64,000 nucleotides of DNA from an uncultured Lachnospiraceae bacterium (GCA_947626945.1 CANQUC010000008.1:1-64000), one strand, 5' to 3'; shown: positions 41,375 through 51,626, counted from the stretch's first letter. Numbers and translations: made by a program. The notes: generated from the sequence alone by a model not told the origin.

Positions 41375-42829
41375 ATGGATATTTTACAGGATACGGCTGC
41401 GGCTCTTGGAAAAAGGATCAAAGCCGGGGAAGTTACGGCGGTGGAAGCCTGTGAAGCGGTGCTGGAAAGGATCCGGCAGCGGGATCAGGAGCTGAACTGC
41501 TATATTACCGTAGACGAAGAGGGCGCTCTTGCCCGGGCAGAGGAAGTGCAGAGACAGCTGGAGGCCGGCAGGCTGACAGGGCCTCTGGCGGGAGTGCCTG
41601 TTGCCATAAAAGACAATATGAACACAAAGGGGATGGAGACCACATGCGCCTCCCGGATCCTGAAAGGGTTTGTACCCTCCTTTACAGCGGAAGCGGTGGG
41701 GAATCTTGAAAAAGCGGGAGCGGTCATCATCGGAAAGACCAACATGGATGAATTTGCCATGGGCAGCACCACGGAAACATCTTATTTCGGCCCTGTGAAA
41801 AATCCATGGAACACAGCCCATGTGCCGGGAGGATCCTCCGGCGGCAGCGCGGCGGCGGTGGCGGCGGGAGAGTGCTTTTACGCCCTGGGATCCGACACCG
41901 GCGGTTCCATCCGCCAGCCCGCTTCCTTTTGCGGTGTGGTGGGCATGAAGCCTACTTACGGCGCCGTCTCCAGGTATGGCCTGATCGCTTACGGCTCCAG
42001 CCTGGATCAGATCGGTCCGCTGTCAAAGGATGTGACAGACTGCGCCATGATTCTGGAGGCCATTGTCTCCCACGACAAAAAGGATTCCACCTCGGTGGCG
42101 CTGACGGAAACCGATTATACCTCAGCTCTCACAGACGACGTCAGAGGCCTGAGGATCGGCATTCCCAAAGATTATTTTGGGGAGGGCCTGGATCCTCTGG
42201 TGAAAGCGTCGGTTCTGCAGGCAGTGGAGCTGCTGGCAAAAAGAGGCGCGGTTGTGGAGGAGTTTGAACTGAGTCTGGTACAATACGCCATTCCTGCCTA
42301 CTATGTAATTGCCTGCGCGGAGGCAAGCTCCAATCTGGAACGGTTTGACGGCGTGAAATACGGCTATCGGGCCAAAGGGGCAGAAGATCTTCACCAGATG
42401 TACAAGCGGACCCGTTCGGAGGGCTTTGGCCGGGAGGTCAGACGCAGGATCATGCTGGGATCCTTTGTGCTGAGCAGCGGTTATTATGACGCCTACTACC
42501 TGAAAGCCCTGCGGACAAAAGCCCTGATCCGGCAGGCTTTTGACAGAGCCTTCGCGAAGTACGATGTGATCATCGGGCCGGCTGCGCCTACAACGGCGCC
42601 TAAGCTGGGAGAAAGTCTGGAAGATCCCATTCAGATGTATCTTGGAGATATCTATACGGTTTCCGTAAATCTGGCGGGGCTGCCCGGTATCTGCGTCCCA
42701 TGCGGAAAGGATCACCGGGGACTGCCCATCGGCATGCAGATCATCGGCGACTGCTTTGAGGAAAAGAAACTGATCCGCACAGCCTACACCTATGAATGCG
42801 CGGCAAAGGAGGGAGGCAGCCATGAGTAA
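41375..42829 (+). CDS. gatA: Asp/Glu-tRNA amidotransferase subunit A
   Basis: A 484-residue amidase-signature enzyme that frees ammonia from glutamine. Its Ser-cisSer-Lys triad is visible: Lys in VAIKDNMNTKG, cis-Ser in GGSSGGSAAAV, and nucleophile Ser in GSDTGGSIRQPA. The stop overlaps the gatB start by 8 bp. Confidence 0.97.
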   Translation: MDILQDTAAALGKRIKAGEVTAVEACEAVLERIRQRDQELNCYITVDEEGALARAEEVQRQLEAGRLTGPLAGVPVAIKDNMNTKGMETTCASRILKGFVPSFTAEAVGNLEKAGAVIIGKTNMDEFAMGSTTETSYFGPVKNPWNTAHVPGGSSGGSAAAVAAGECFYALGSDTGGSIRQPASFCGVVGMKPTYGAVSRYGLIAYGSSLDQIGPLSKDVTDCAMILEAIVSHDKKDSTSVALTETDYTSALTDDVRGLRIGIPKDYFGEGLDPLVKASVLQAVELLAKRGAVVEEFELSLVQYAIPAYYVIACAEASSNLERFDGVKYGYRAKGAEDLHQMYKRTRSEGFGREVRRRIMLGSFVLSSGYYDAYYLKALRTKALIRQAFDRAFAKYDVIIGPAAPTTAPKLGESLEDPIQMYLGDIYTVSVNLAGLPGICVPCGKDHRGLPIGMQIIGDCFEEKKLIRTAYTYECAAKEGGSHE

Positions 42830-44252
42830 AGACTATGAGACGGTGATCGGTCTGGAGGTTCATGTGGAACTGGCTACAAAAACCAAGATCTTCTGCGGAT
42901 GCTCCACTGCCTTTGGCGGCGCGCCCAATACTCATGTATGTCCAGTGTGCAGCGGAATGCCCGGCGCCCTTCCGGTGCTGAATAAAAAAGTAGTGGAATA
43001 CGCCGCCGCCGTAGGGCTGGCCACTCATTGTACCATCAACCAGAACTGCAAATTTGACCGGAAAAATTATTTTTATCCGGATAATCCTCAGAATTACCAG
43101 ATCTCCCAGCTCTATGAGCCTATCTGCCAAAACGGATATGTGGAAATCGAGACGGAGGCAGGCAGCAAGAAGGTGGGCATTCATGAGATCCACATGGAAG
43201 AGGACGCGGGCAAACTGATCCATGACGACTGGCAGGACTGCTCTTATGTGGATTACAACCGTTCCGGCGTGCCCCTGATCGAAATCGTGTCGGAGCCGGA
43301 CATGAGAAGCGCCGACGAGGTGATCGCCTATCTGGACAAGCTGCGGCTGATCATCCAGTATCTGGGGGCTTCGGACTGCAAGCTTCAGGAGGGCTCCATG
43401 CGGGCGGATGTGAACCTGTCTGTAAGAGAGGCGGGATCCGCGAAACTTGGCACCCGGACGGAGATGAAAAACCTCAATTCCTTTAAGGCCATCGCAAGGG
43501 CCATTGCCAATGAGCGCCAGCGGCAGATCGACCTGCTGGAGGAGGGCAGGCCGGTGGTGCAGGAGACCAGGCGGTGGGATGACAATCAGGAATATTCTTA
43601 TGCCATGCGCTCTAAGGAGGACGCTCAGGATTACCGGTATTTCCCGGAGCCGGATCTGGTGCCTGTTGTGATCAGCGACCAGTGGCTGCAGGAGATCAAA
43701 AGCCGTCAGCCGGAGCTGCGGGATGAAAAGCTGCGGCGCTACAAAACGGAATACCAGATCCCCGATTATGACGCCAGGATCCTCACTTCCTCCAAGAAAA
43801 TGGCGGATCTGTTTGAGGAGACGGCAGCCATCTGCAAGAAGCCCAAAAAGGTATCCAACTGGCTGATGGTGGAGGCTATGCGGCTTTTAAAGGAGGAGAA
43901 TCTGGAGCCGGAGGATCTTTCCTTTTCCCCGGCCCATCTGGCGGCCCTGATCAATCTGACAGAGGAGGGCGCCATCAGCGGAACCGTTGCCAAAGAGGTG
44001 TTTGAGGCCGTGTTCCGGGAGGATGTGGATCCGGTAAGCTATGTGGAGGAAAAAGGCCTGAAAGCGGATACGGACGCAGACGCCTTAAAAAAGATTCTGG
44101 AACAGGTGATCGCCGATCATCCCCAGTCGGTAACGGACTACAGAAACGGCAAGGAAAAAGCCCTTGGCTTTCTGGTGGGACAGACCATGAAGGCTACCCG
44201 GGGAAAGGCGAATCCGGCCATGATCAATCAAATGCTGCGGGAGATGCTGTAA
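42822..44252 (+). CDS. gatB: Asp/Glu-tRNA amidotransferase subunit B
   Basis: A 476-residue tRNA-binding and kinase subunit. The start motif ETVIGLEVHVELATKTKIFC, CPVCSGMPGALPVLN, and HLEEDAGKL-like HMEEDAGKLIH are typical, followed by the helical and YqeY-like tail domains (ending NPAMINQMLREML). The start at 42822 has GGAGGCAGC; an in-frame ATG at 42792 lies within gatA. Confidence 0.97.
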   Translation: MSKDYETVIGLEVHVELATKTKIFCGCSTAFGGAPNTHVCPVCSGMPGALPVLNKKVVEYAAAVGLATHCTINQNCKFDRKNYFYPDNPQNYQISQLYEPICQNGYVEIETEAGSKKVGIHEIHMEEDAGKLIHDDWQDCSYVDYNRSGVPLIEIVSEPDMRSADEVIAYLDKLRLIIQYLGASDCKLQEGSMRADVNLSVREAGSAKLGTRTEMKNLNSFKAIARAIANERQRQIDLLEEGRPVVQETRRWDDNQEYSYAMRSKEDAQDYRYFPEPDLVPVVISDQWLQEIKSRQPELRDEKLRRYKTEYQIPDYDARILTSSKKMADLFEETAAICKKPKKVSNWLMVEAMRLLKEENLEPEDLSFSPAHLAALINLTEEGAISGTVAKEVFEAVFREDVDPVSYVEEKGLKADTDADALKKILEQVIADHPQSVTDYRNGKEKALGFLVGQTMKATRGKANPAMINQMLREML

Positions 44253-44359
44253 CAAAAATTTAATGAAAAAGATAGAAATAAAAGAGAATCGGACTTAGAG
44301 TTGTAATTATTTTTTACTATACTGTTTAGATGGAAAAAAGCTGTAAAGAAGGAGGACCC

Positions 44360-45043
44360 ATGGATCGAAGAATTCAGATCTGCGGCATGCAGCTGGACAA
44401 CCTGACAGTGGACGAGATCCTGAGCAGTGTGGAAGATTACTTCAGCAAGGGCCGGTTATATGTGATTTCCTATATTTACGCGGAGTTTCTGAAGCTTCTG
44501 GTACAGGACGAGCAGCTGCGGGAAACCGTCATTGAAAATGCCGACCTGATCCTGATCGGGGAAAAGGCTGTGGCGGAAGTGCTGGAAGAGCCCTGCGCCC
44601 TTACAGACGCTCAGCTGGATCAGCAGCAGGCGGCAAACCGTATTCTGGAATACTGCGCCGCAAACGGAAAAACCATATACTGGATCGGAGAATCCGAAAG
44701 CGCCTATGAGACATTTCGGGCCTATGTGGACAAACAGTTTGCCCAGCTTCAGGTAGTGGGCGGGTTTGCCACAGGCAGCGGGGAAGATCCGGAGATGGAG
44801 GAAGAGATCGTCAACGATATCAACCGGGTGTCTCCCGACGTGATCCTTTCCAAGCTGCCCTCCCCATATCAGGAACAGTTTGTGGCAAGACAGCGGTTAA
44901 AGGTCAACGGACAGGTCTGGCTGGGCCTGTCGGACAAGACTCTCCTTTCCAACCAGACGCTTCCCGCAAGCAGCAAGATCAAGGCTATGATTGACAAGAC
45001 CCTGCTTCGCCGGGCGGTAAATGCCAATAAAACAGAGGAATAA
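44360..45043 (+). CDS. degenerate WecG/TagA (GT26)-family-like protein
   Basis: A 227-residue protein. The outline follows WecB/TagA/CpsF glycosyltransferases: CGMQLDNLTVDEIL, then 'NADLILIG', a central TIYWIGESESAYETFRAYV block like the family's 'FLLGGKPGVAEKAA', VVGGFATGSGEDPEMEEEIVNDIN, and DVILSKLPSPYQE resembling 'DILFVGLGSPKQE'. The catalytic 'DG' after NADL is replaced (IGEK), so it is probably not an active transferase of the usual kind. The start at 44360 has AAGGAGG. It stands alone before a terminator. Confidence 0.65.
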   Translation: MDRRIQICGMQLDNLTVDEILSSVEDYFSKGRLYVISYIYAEFLKLLVQDEQLRETVIENADLILIGEKAVAEVLEEPCALTDAQLDQQQAANRILEYCAANGKTIYWIGESESAYETFRAYVDKQFAQLQVVGGFATGSGEDPEMEEEIVNDINRVSPDVILSKLPSPYQEQFVARQRLKVNGQVWLGLSDKTLLSNQTLPASSKIKAMIDKTLLRRAVNANKTEE

Positions 45044-45090
45044 AATCCGCCGTTTCAGAAAAAATAATAGAAAATGTCCCAGAAAACACG

Positions 45091-45137
45091 GGGCAGAAGC
45101 ATATACAAATCGTATCTGTTTCTGCCCTGTTTTTTTC
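45091..45137 (+). terminator. intrinsic terminator
   Basis: GGGCAGAA (45091-45098) pairs with TTCTGCCC (45120-45127), followed by a T-run ending at about 45136. It lies between the GT26-like and YitT-like genes. Confidence 0.7.
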
Positions 45138-45159
45138 AGTATGGAAAGGAAAGAATAAG

Positions 45160-46038
45160 ATGAATCAAAAGAAAACGGCATGGAAGATAAACGGGAAAGA
45201 TCTGTTTTTTATCGTTTTGGGAAGCGCTCTTACCGCCTTTGCGTCCAAATGTATCTATGATCCCAATCAGCTGGTGATCGGCGGAGTGTCCGGCCTGGCC
45301 ATTCTGATCAAATGGTTTGGCGGCAGATGGTGGGGGATTCAGATTCCCCTCTGGCTCACTACGTTTGCCTTTAACCTGCCTCTGATGCTGGCCGCCTGGC
45401 ACCTGCGGGGATTTGGCTTTATATACAGAGTGGCCCTTGCGACGGCCATCTACACCCTCTGGCTGGCGGTGCTGCCAAAACAGGCCGCCGTAAAGGGAGA
45501 TCTGCTTCTGGCGGCGGTGTTTGGGGCGCTGCTTTCCGGCGCGGGTGTGGGACTGGTGTTTCGCGCAAAGGCGTCCACGGGAGGAACGGATACGGCGGCC
45601 ACTCTGGTGTGGCCCTATTTCCGGCAGTACTCCCTGATCCAGGTGCTGCAGGCAATGGACGGCTGCATTGTGGCGCTGGGCGTGTTCGCGTTTGGAATCC
45701 GCCAGACGCTGTACGCGGTGATCGCGGTTTATGTGGCGGCCCGTGTCTCCGACGGACTGCTGGAAGGGGTCAAGTTCGCAAAACAGGCGCTGATCGTTAC
45801 CGACCGGGCAAAGGAAATGGCGGAGGAGGTCATGGAAAAACTGGAGCGGGGCATGACGGGACTGCGGGCAGTGGGGATGTATTCCCAATCTGACAAAATG
45901 ATGCTATACTGCGTGGTCAACAAAAAAGAGATCCTGACCCTAAAGGAAATCGTGGGGCAGGTGGACAAAAAGGCTTTCCTGGTAGTCAGCGACGCAAGGG
46001 AAGTACTTGGAGAGGGATTTCTTACAGGAGAGTTCTGA
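45160..46038 (+). CDS. YitT-family membrane protein
   Basis: A 292-residue protein with about five membrane helices in the first 200 residues, containing GLAILIKWFGG and KASTGGTDTAATLV (the YitT/DUF161 hallmark), and a cytosolic C-terminal DUF2179 domain (MTGLRAVGMYSQSDKMMLYCVVNKKEI). Members are common in Firmicutes; function is unknown, with transport proposed. AAAGGAAAG precedes the start. Confidence 0.88.
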   Translation: MNQKKTAWKINGKDLFFIVLGSALTAFASKCIYDPNQLVIGGVSGLAILIKWFGGRWWGIQIPLWLTTFAFNLPLMLAAWHLRGFGFIYRVALATAIYTLWLAVLPKQAAVKGDLLLAAVFGALLSGAGVGLVFRAKASTGGTDTAATLVWPYFRQYSLIQVLQAMDGCIVALGVFAFGIRQTLYAVIAVYVAARVSDGLLEGVKFAKQALIVTDRAKEMAEEVMEKLERGMTGLRAVGMYSQSDKMMLYCVVNKKEILTLKEIVGQVDKKAFLVVSDAREVLGEGFLTGEF

Positions 46039-46110
46039 AAAATGATGGAAATCTTTCCGAAAAGCAATTTTGCGGGGGATAAATGGCGGATTTAGACAGA
46101 TTTCACAAAA

Positions 46111-46139
46111 TTTACACTTTTATTTTTTAAGGTTATGCT
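46111..46139 (+). promoter_or_regulatory. promoter of the regulator-ftsEX operon
   Basis: TTTACA (46111-46116), 17-bp spacer, TATGCT (46134-46139). Confidence 0.5.
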
Positions 46140-46207
46140 ATAGAATAGAGCATGGACTAGTGTCTGAATTCACTTTGGGGGAATTATGATCAGGGAGGAG
46201 TACCTTT

Positions 46208-47296
46208 ATGATATCAAACGCGGTATTGCAAAATACAGTAGACGGTTTAAAAGAAATCGCGAAAGCGGAGTTTTATGTGCTGGATGTAAACGGTAACGTA
46301 CTGGTATCCACATTTACCGGAAAATCCGATTACAGAGAGGAAGCGCTTGCGTTCATCGAATCCCCGGCGGACAGCCAGACAATCATGGGCAATCAGTTTT
46401 TTAAGATCTACAATGACCAGCAGGTGCATTATGTTCTGATCGTTCTGGGGGACGACGAGAGTACATATACCGTAGGCCGGCTGGCGGCTTTCCAGCTGCA
46501 GAGCATGCTTGTGGCCTACAAGGAACGGTTTGACAAGGACAATTTCATCAAGAACCTGCTGATGGACAACCTGCTTTTTATGGACGTGTTTTCCAAGGCC
46601 AAGAAGCTGCACATTGAGGTGGAGGCAAAACGGGTGGTCTATGTGATCGAGACGGAAAAAGAGCATGACACCGCCGCCATGGACAAGGTGAAGCTGCTGT
46701 TTCCCGACAAATCCAGAGACTTTATCACTACCATAGACGAAAAGAACATTGTAGTGGTAAAGCGCCTGGAGGACAAAGAAGACTACGAAAGCCTGAAAAA
46801 GACGGCGAAAAAACTGAACGTGGGCCTTGGAGGCGGCAAGACCAACGTGCATATCGCCTACGGAACCATTGTAAAGGATCTGCGGGACGTGTCCCGCTCC
46901 TACAAGGAAGCCCGGATGGCTCTGGACGTGGGCAGGATCTTTTTTGACGATAAGGTGGTTGTGGCCTACAATACCCTGGGGATCGGCCGGCTGATCTATC
47001 AGCTGCCGCTGCCTCTGTGCAAAATGTTCATCAGTGAGATCTTTCAGGACCGGTCCCCGGACGATTTTGATGAAGAGACGCTGATGACCATCTATAAGTT
47101 CTTTGAGAACAATCTGAACGTATCGGAAACGGCAAGACAGCTGTTCATTCACAGAAACACCCTGGTCTACAGACTGGATAAATTAAAGAAGCTGACGGGG
47201 CTGGATCTGCATTCCTTTGAGGATGCCATTACATTTAAGATTGCCCTGATGGTGGCAAAATATATGAAGTACATGGAGTCCCAGGACTTCAACTAG
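46208..47296 (+). CDS. PucR/CdaR-family transcriptional regulator
   Basis: A 362-residue regulator. The N-terminal domain (residues about 1-130) is a sugar-diacid/ligand-type fold. The middle has the GGDEF-like PucR region (NVGLGGGKTNVHIAYGTI). The C-terminus is the PucR helix-turn-helix NVSETARQLFIHRNTLVYRLDKL. CdaR is the carbohydrate-diacid member; the ligand here is unknown. It lies 15 bp before ftsE, so it may share its transcript. Confidence 0.88.
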   Translation: MISNAVLQNTVDGLKEIAKAEFYVLDVNGNVLVSTFTGKSDYREEALAFIESPADSQTIMGNQFFKIYNDQQVHYVLIVLGDDESTYTVGRLAAFQLQSMLVAYKERFDKDNFIKNLLMDNLLFMDVFSKAKKLHIEVEAKRVVYVIETEKEHDTAAMDKVKLLFPDKSRDFITTIDEKNIVVVKRLEDKEDYESLKKTAKKLNVGLGGGKTNVHIAYGTIVKDLRDVSRSYKEARMALDVGRIFFDDKVVVAYNTLGIGRLIYQLPLPLCKMFISEIFQDRSPDDFDEETLMTIYKFFENNLNVSETARQLFIHRNTLVYRLDKLKKLTGLDLHSFEDAITFKIALMVAKYMKYMESQDFN

Positions 47297-47311
47297 GAGG
47301 CGTTTTTTGCG

Positions 47312-47998
47312 ATGATTCATATGGACAATGTAAGCAAGGCTTACTCCACCGGGAATCCGGCGGTCAATGATATCAATCTGCATATTGAAAAAGGCGAATT
47401 TGTGTTTATTATCGGGCCAAGCGGCGCCGGAAAGACCACGCTGTTCAAGCTGCTGCTGAAAGAACTGGAGCCCACTTCCGGCACCATTACCGTAGCGGGC
47501 CAGGAGCTGAACTCCATGAAGCGCCGTCAGATTCCAAAATTCCGGCGCAATATCGGAGTGGTGTTTCAGGATTTTCGGCTGTTAAAGGACCGAAATCTCT
47601 ATGAAAACATTGCCTTTGCCCAAAGAGTGGTGGAGACCTCTTCCAGAAAGATCCGGAGGGATGTGCCTCAGGCTTTGTCCAGCGTGGGGCTGGCGGAACG
47701 CTACAAGGCTCTTCCCAACGAACTGTCCGGCGGCGAGCAGCAGCGGATTGCCATTGCCAGGGCGCTGGTCAACGATCCCCAGCTGATCATGGCGGACGAG
47801 CCTACCGGCAATCTGGACGCTCAGAATGCCTGGGAGATCATGAAACTTTTGGAAGAGATCAACGAAAAGGGAACAACGGTGCTGGTGGTCACCCATAATC
47901 GGGAGATCGTGGACGCCATGAAAAAGCGCGTGATCACCCTGGAGGACGGAAAGATCATCAGCGATGAAAAAGAAGGAGGATACAGCCATGAAGATTAG
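47312..47998 (+). CDS. ftsE: cell division ATP-binding protein FtsE
   Basis: A 228-residue ABC ATPase. Walker [11 protein letters not shown]-loop VFQDFRLL (the FtsE-typical QDFRLL), signature LSGGEQQR and Walker [13 protein letters not shown] are present. It partners with FtsX to regulate peptidoglycan hydrolases. Overlaps ftsX by 11 bp. Confidence 0.95.
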   Translation: MIHMDNVSKAYSTGNPAVNDINLHIEKGEFVFIIGPSGAGKTTLFKLLLKELEPTSGTITVAGQELNSMKRRQIPKFRRNIGVVFQDFRLLKDRNLYENIAFAQRVVETSSRKIRRDVPQALSSVGLAERYKALPNELSGGEQQRIAIARALVNDPQLIMADEPTGNLDAQNAWEIMKLLEEINEKGTTVLVVTHNREIVDAMKKRVITLEDGKIISDEKEGGYSHED

Positions 47999-48911
47999 TT
48001 CATTTGTGTATTCTCTGAGGCAGGGTATGAAAAATATCCTGCGGAACCGGTTTTATTCGCTGGCATCCGTAGCCACCATGATCGTCTGTATTTTTATGTT
48101 TGGCGTATTTTCCGCCATTGTGATCAATGTGAATCATGTGGTGCGGGAAGTGGAACAGGGCGTCGCGGTGGTGGTCTATTTTGACGAGGGGATCAGCGAC
48201 CAACAGATCACGGCCATTGGAGACTTTATCCGGGGCAGAGAGGAAGTGGCGGACGCCACCTATGTCTCTCCGGAGGAGGCCTGGGCGCAGTTCGCGCCGG
48301 TATACTTTGGCGATGAGGATCCGGAGCTTGCGAAAGAGCTGATGGAAGGCTTCGCGGAGGACAACCCTCTGATCAACAGCGCCAATTATCAGATTCATCT
48401 GAAAGACGTGTCCAAACAGGATCAGCTTGTGAAAGCCATCTCCGGGCTGGAGGGAGTCCGCCGGGTGGACAGCAACGATTCTGTGGCGGACGTACTGACC
48501 CATTTCAATTCCCTCTTGGGATATCTGTCAGTGGGAGTGGTCATTCTGCTGTTTGCCGTAGCCGTGTTTTTGATCAGCAATACGGTGGCGGTAGGAATTG
48601 CCGTCCGGAAAGAAGAGATCGGCATCATGAAGCTGATTGGCGCGACGGATTTGTTCATCAGGGCGCCGTTTATATTTGAAGGCGTGATACTGGGCCTGGT
48701 AGGCTCCGGGATCCCGCTGCTGATTCTGGCGCTGATCTACGGAAAGCTGGACGATCTGTTAAGAACCAAATTCGGAATGCTTTCCGGCGTGGTCACCCTT
48801 GTGTCATCGGGAGAGATCTTCCGGTATCTGGTGCCCATTTCTCTGCTGATCGGCGTGGGCATCGGTTTTCTGGGCAGTATGATCACCATCCGCAAGCATC
48901 TGAAAGTGTGA
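47988..48911 (+). CDS. ftsX: cell division membrane protein FtsX
   Basis: A 307-residue membrane protein with one N-terminal helix, an extracytoplasmic domain of about 130 residues (FIRGREEVADATYVSPEEAW) and three C-terminal helices with the typical MKLIGATDLFIRAPFIFEG. GGAGG precedes the start at 47988. The extracytoplasmic loop is expected to bind the M23 protein encoded next. Confidence 0.95.
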   Translation: MKISSFVYSLRQGMKNILRNRFYSLASVATMIVCIFMFGVFSAIVINVNHVVREVEQGVAVVVYFDEGISDQQITAIGDFIRGREEVADATYVSPEEAWAQFAPVYFGDEDPELAKELMEGFAEDNPLINSANYQIHLKDVSKQDQLVKAISGLEGVRRVDSNDSVADVLTHFNSLLGYLSVGVVILLFAVAVFLISNTVAVGIAVRKEEIGIMKLIGATDLFIRAPFIFEGVILGLVGSGIPLLILALIYGKLDDLLRTKFGMLSGVVTLVSSGEIFRYLVPISLLIGVGIGFLGSMITIRKHLKV

Positions 48912-48975
48912 CAGATTTTGTATTTGGGCGGCCAAAGACGGTTTGCCGGCGGCAGCCGGGAAAGAAGTGAGAGAC

Positions 48976-50337
48976 ATGAACAGAAAATACAGAGCGCTGC
49001 TTTGCCTGCTTCTGACGGCAGCGCTTTCCGCAAATCTTCTGGTTGCGGCAGACGCTTCTTCTGCCGATTCCCTGCAGCAGGACATTGACAATCTGCAGAA
49101 GACTCAGGAAGAACTCCGGGAAAAGATGGACAGTATGCAGAACGAGCAGACTTCCCTGGAGGATCAGCTGAACAGCACGGAGCAGAAAGTCAGCCAGCTG
49201 CAGCAGCAAAAACAGGAGATTGAGAAAAACATACAGGAACTGGACGCGCAGCTGGGACAGGCTGTGCAGGAGCTGACGGATCTGAGCGGCCAGGAGGAAG
49301 CCAAGCAGCAGGAGATCCAGGCCACAAACGAACAACTGGCCAAGGCTCAGCAAACGGAACGGATCCAGTATGAGAACATGAAGCTGCGCATACGTTATAT
49401 GTATGAGCAGGGATCCGCGAATTACCTTACGGTTCTGCTTACGTCGGCGGACGCGTCTGATCTGCTGAGCAGGGCAGAATATATTTCCAGCATTTACCGG
49501 TATGACAGAAAGATGCTGGATCAGTATGAAAAAGCAAAGGAAGCCGTGGAGACCCAGCAGGGAGTGCTGGCAAAGGAATATCAGGATCTGGAGCAGCTGC
49601 GGGCATCCGCAGAGGAAAAAAAGGCCTCCGTGGAGCAGCTTGTGGCCCGGAAAAACCAGGAGCTGCAGCAGTCAGTGCAGACCCTTTCCGCTACGGAGAA
49701 TCTTGCCCAGCAGTATCAGGAACAGATCGATTACAGGGAATCTGTGATCCGGCAGCTGGAGCAGGCGGCGCAGGACGCTTCCGCCCAGCAGAATGAGGCC
49801 ATCGCTTCCCTTGCGGCGCTGAACAACGCCAACGCGGCACTTCAGGCTCAGGCAGAGGAAGCCGCCGCCAGGGCGATCCTGGAGAAAATGGCGGAAGAGG
49901 AACAGGCAAAGCTTGGCAGTTATGACATGATCGTAGATCCCAACAGCCTGTTTGTCTGGCCGTGCCCCAGCAGCACCAGGATCACAAGCAATTACGGTTA
50001 CCGGGTGCATCCCATCTATGGAGATTACCGGCTGCACAACGGCATTGACATCGGCGCGGAGACAGGATCCGCCATCATTGCCGCCTATAAGGGCACTGTG
50101 ATCGGCGCGGGTTATAATACGTCCATGGGCAATTATGTGATGATTGATCACGGACAGGGACTGGTGACGATCTACATGCACGCGTCCTACCTTTGCGTAT
50201 CAGAGGGAGAGGAAGTGGAGACCGGACAGCTGATTGCCCTTGTAGGGTCTACCGGCGCCGCCACAGGGCCTCACCTGCACTTTACCACCAGGGTCAACGG
50301 AAACTATGTGAGCCCCTGGAATTATGTGAGCAAATAA
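48976..50337 (+). CDS. EnvC-like coiled-coil murein hydrolase activator with M23 domain
   Basis: A 453-residue exported protein: signal peptide (MNRKYRALLCLLLTAALSA), a long coiled coil of Gln/Glu heptads (about residues 30-300), and a C-terminal M23/LytM domain. The domain has HPIYGDYRLHNGIDIG and GPHLHF, so the zinc-binding His and Asp residues are present; it may be a true endopeptidase. Following ftsEX, it is the likely FtsX-regulated partner. Confidence 0.93.
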   Translation: MNRKYRALLCLLLTAALSANLLVAADASSADSLQQDIDNLQKTQEELREKMDSMQNEQTSLEDQLNSTEQKVSQLQQQKQEIEKNIQELDAQLGQAVQELTDLSGQEEAKQQEIQATNEQLAKAQQTERIQYENMKLRIRYMYEQGSANYLTVLLTSADASDLLSRAEYISSIYRYDRKMLDQYEKAKEAVETQQGVLAKEYQDLEQLRASAEEKKASVEQLVARKNQELQQSVQTLSATENLAQQYQEQIDYRESVIRQLEQAAQDASAQQNEAIASLAALNNANAALQAQAEEAAARAILEKMAEEEQAKLGSYDMIVDPNSLFVWPCPSSTRITSNYGYRVHPIYGDYRLHNGIDIGAETGSAIIAAYKGTVIGAGYNTSMGNYVMIDHGQGLVTIYMHASYLCVSEGEEVETGQLIALVGSTGAATGPHLHFTTRVNGNYVSPWNYVSK

Positions 50338-50353
50338 AGGAGTTAACCACTGC

Positions 50354-51601
50354 ATGGACAAATCAAAGAAATCTCTGCTTGCGGGGATTCTGATCGGCGT
50401 GATCGGAACCTGCATCATCGGATGCGGTGTTTTTTACGGAGGACGGCTTATAGGCAGCCCCTCAAAGAACCAGACGGCGGAAAACGGCGGCAGCACGGCG
50501 GAGTCTCTGATCAGCGAAGAGGTTCGCGCCAAAGCGGATGCCATTATGGCCATCATTGACCAGTCTTATCTGGAGAAAGCCGACCGGGATCAGCTGACGG
50601 AAGGAATCTACAAGGGGATCCTGGAGGGACTGGAAGATCCCTATTCCGAATATTTTGACCGGGAAGAGACCGTTGCCCTTGAGGAATCGGTCACCGGCAG
50701 TTACTTCGGCATCGGCGCCCTCCTGTCCCAGAACATGGAGACACATGCCCTGACGCTGATCAGGTGTTTTGACGACACGCCGGCCATGGACGCGGGCCTG
50801 CTTCCCGGCGACGTGATCACCAAAGTAGACGGCAAGGATATCCGGGATCTGGAGATCGAAGCGGCGGTGGCCATGATCAAAGGGCCGGAAGGCACCCAGG
50901 TATCCCTGGAGATCGTCAGAGAAGGAGAACAGCACAGCCGTTCTGTTGATCTGATCAGAAAAAAGATAGATGTTCCCACTGTGGACGGAAAAATGATGGA
51001 CGGGCAGATCGGCTACATTCAGATCGCCAGCTTTGACAACGGAACGCCCATACAGTTTGACACGGTTTACAGACAGCTGGAGGATCAGGGAATGCAGGGA
51101 CTGGTCATTGACCTGCGCAACAATCCGGGCGGCACCATCAATTCCGTATGCGATATCGCCCAGTATTTCCTGCCCAAGGGACTGGTTGTCTATACGGAGG
51201 ATAAATATGGAAACCGGCAGGAGTACGGCGCGGATGGAAAGGATACCTTTTCCAAACCGCTGGCGGTGCTTGTAAACGGCAACAGCGCCAGCGCGTCGGA
51301 GATTTTCGCGGGCGCCGTGCAGGATACGAAAACGGGCGCTGTGGTAGGGACCACCACCTATGGAAAGGGCGTGGTGCAGCAGCTGACTGATCTGGGAGAC
51401 GGCACCGTCCTGAAGCTGACTGTCAGCAAATACTATACGCCCAACGGCAATAACATCCATGAAAAGGGCATTACTCCCGATGTGGAGGAACAGCTGGACG
51501 AGGCTCTGCTGACCAAATCCGTGATCACGGAGGAAGAGGATAACCAGCTGCAGAAAGCGCTTTCTGTAGTAAAGGAGCAGCTGACTGCCCAGAAGCAATA
51601 A
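50354..51601 (+). CDS. S41 C-terminal processing peptidase (CtpA-type)
   Basis: A 415-residue membrane-anchored serine protease. One N-terminal helix (LLAGILIGVIGTCIIGCGVF), a PDZ domain (GLLPGDVITKVDGKDI), and the S41 catalytic Ser/Lys pair in NGNSASASEIFAG and TTTYGKGVVQ. AAAGGAG precedes the start, 16 bp after the M23 gene. It may trim the FtsX partner or other envelope proteins. Confidence 0.94.
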   Translation: MDKSKKSLLAGILIGVIGTCIIGCGVFYGGRLIGSPSKNQTAENGGSTAESLISEEVRAKADAIMAIIDQSYLEKADRDQLTEGIYKGILEGLEDPYSEYFDREETVALEESVTGSYFGIGALLSQNMETHALTLIRCFDDTPAMDAGLLPGDVITKVDGKDIRDLEIEAAVAMIKGPEGTQVSLEIVREGEQHSRSVDLIRKKIDVPTVDGKMMDGQIGYIQIASFDNGTPIQFDTVYRQLEDQGMQGLVIDLRNNPGGTINSVCDIAQYFLPKGLVVYTEDKYGNRQEYGADGKDTFSKPLAVLVNGNSASASEIFAGAVQDTKTGAVVGTTTYGKGVVQQLTDLGDGTVLKLTVSKYYTPNGNNIHEKGITPDVEEQLDEALLTKSVITEEEDNQLQKALSVVKEQLTAQKQ

Positions 51602-51626
51602 AAGAAAAGAGAAACGAGGATTGGGA

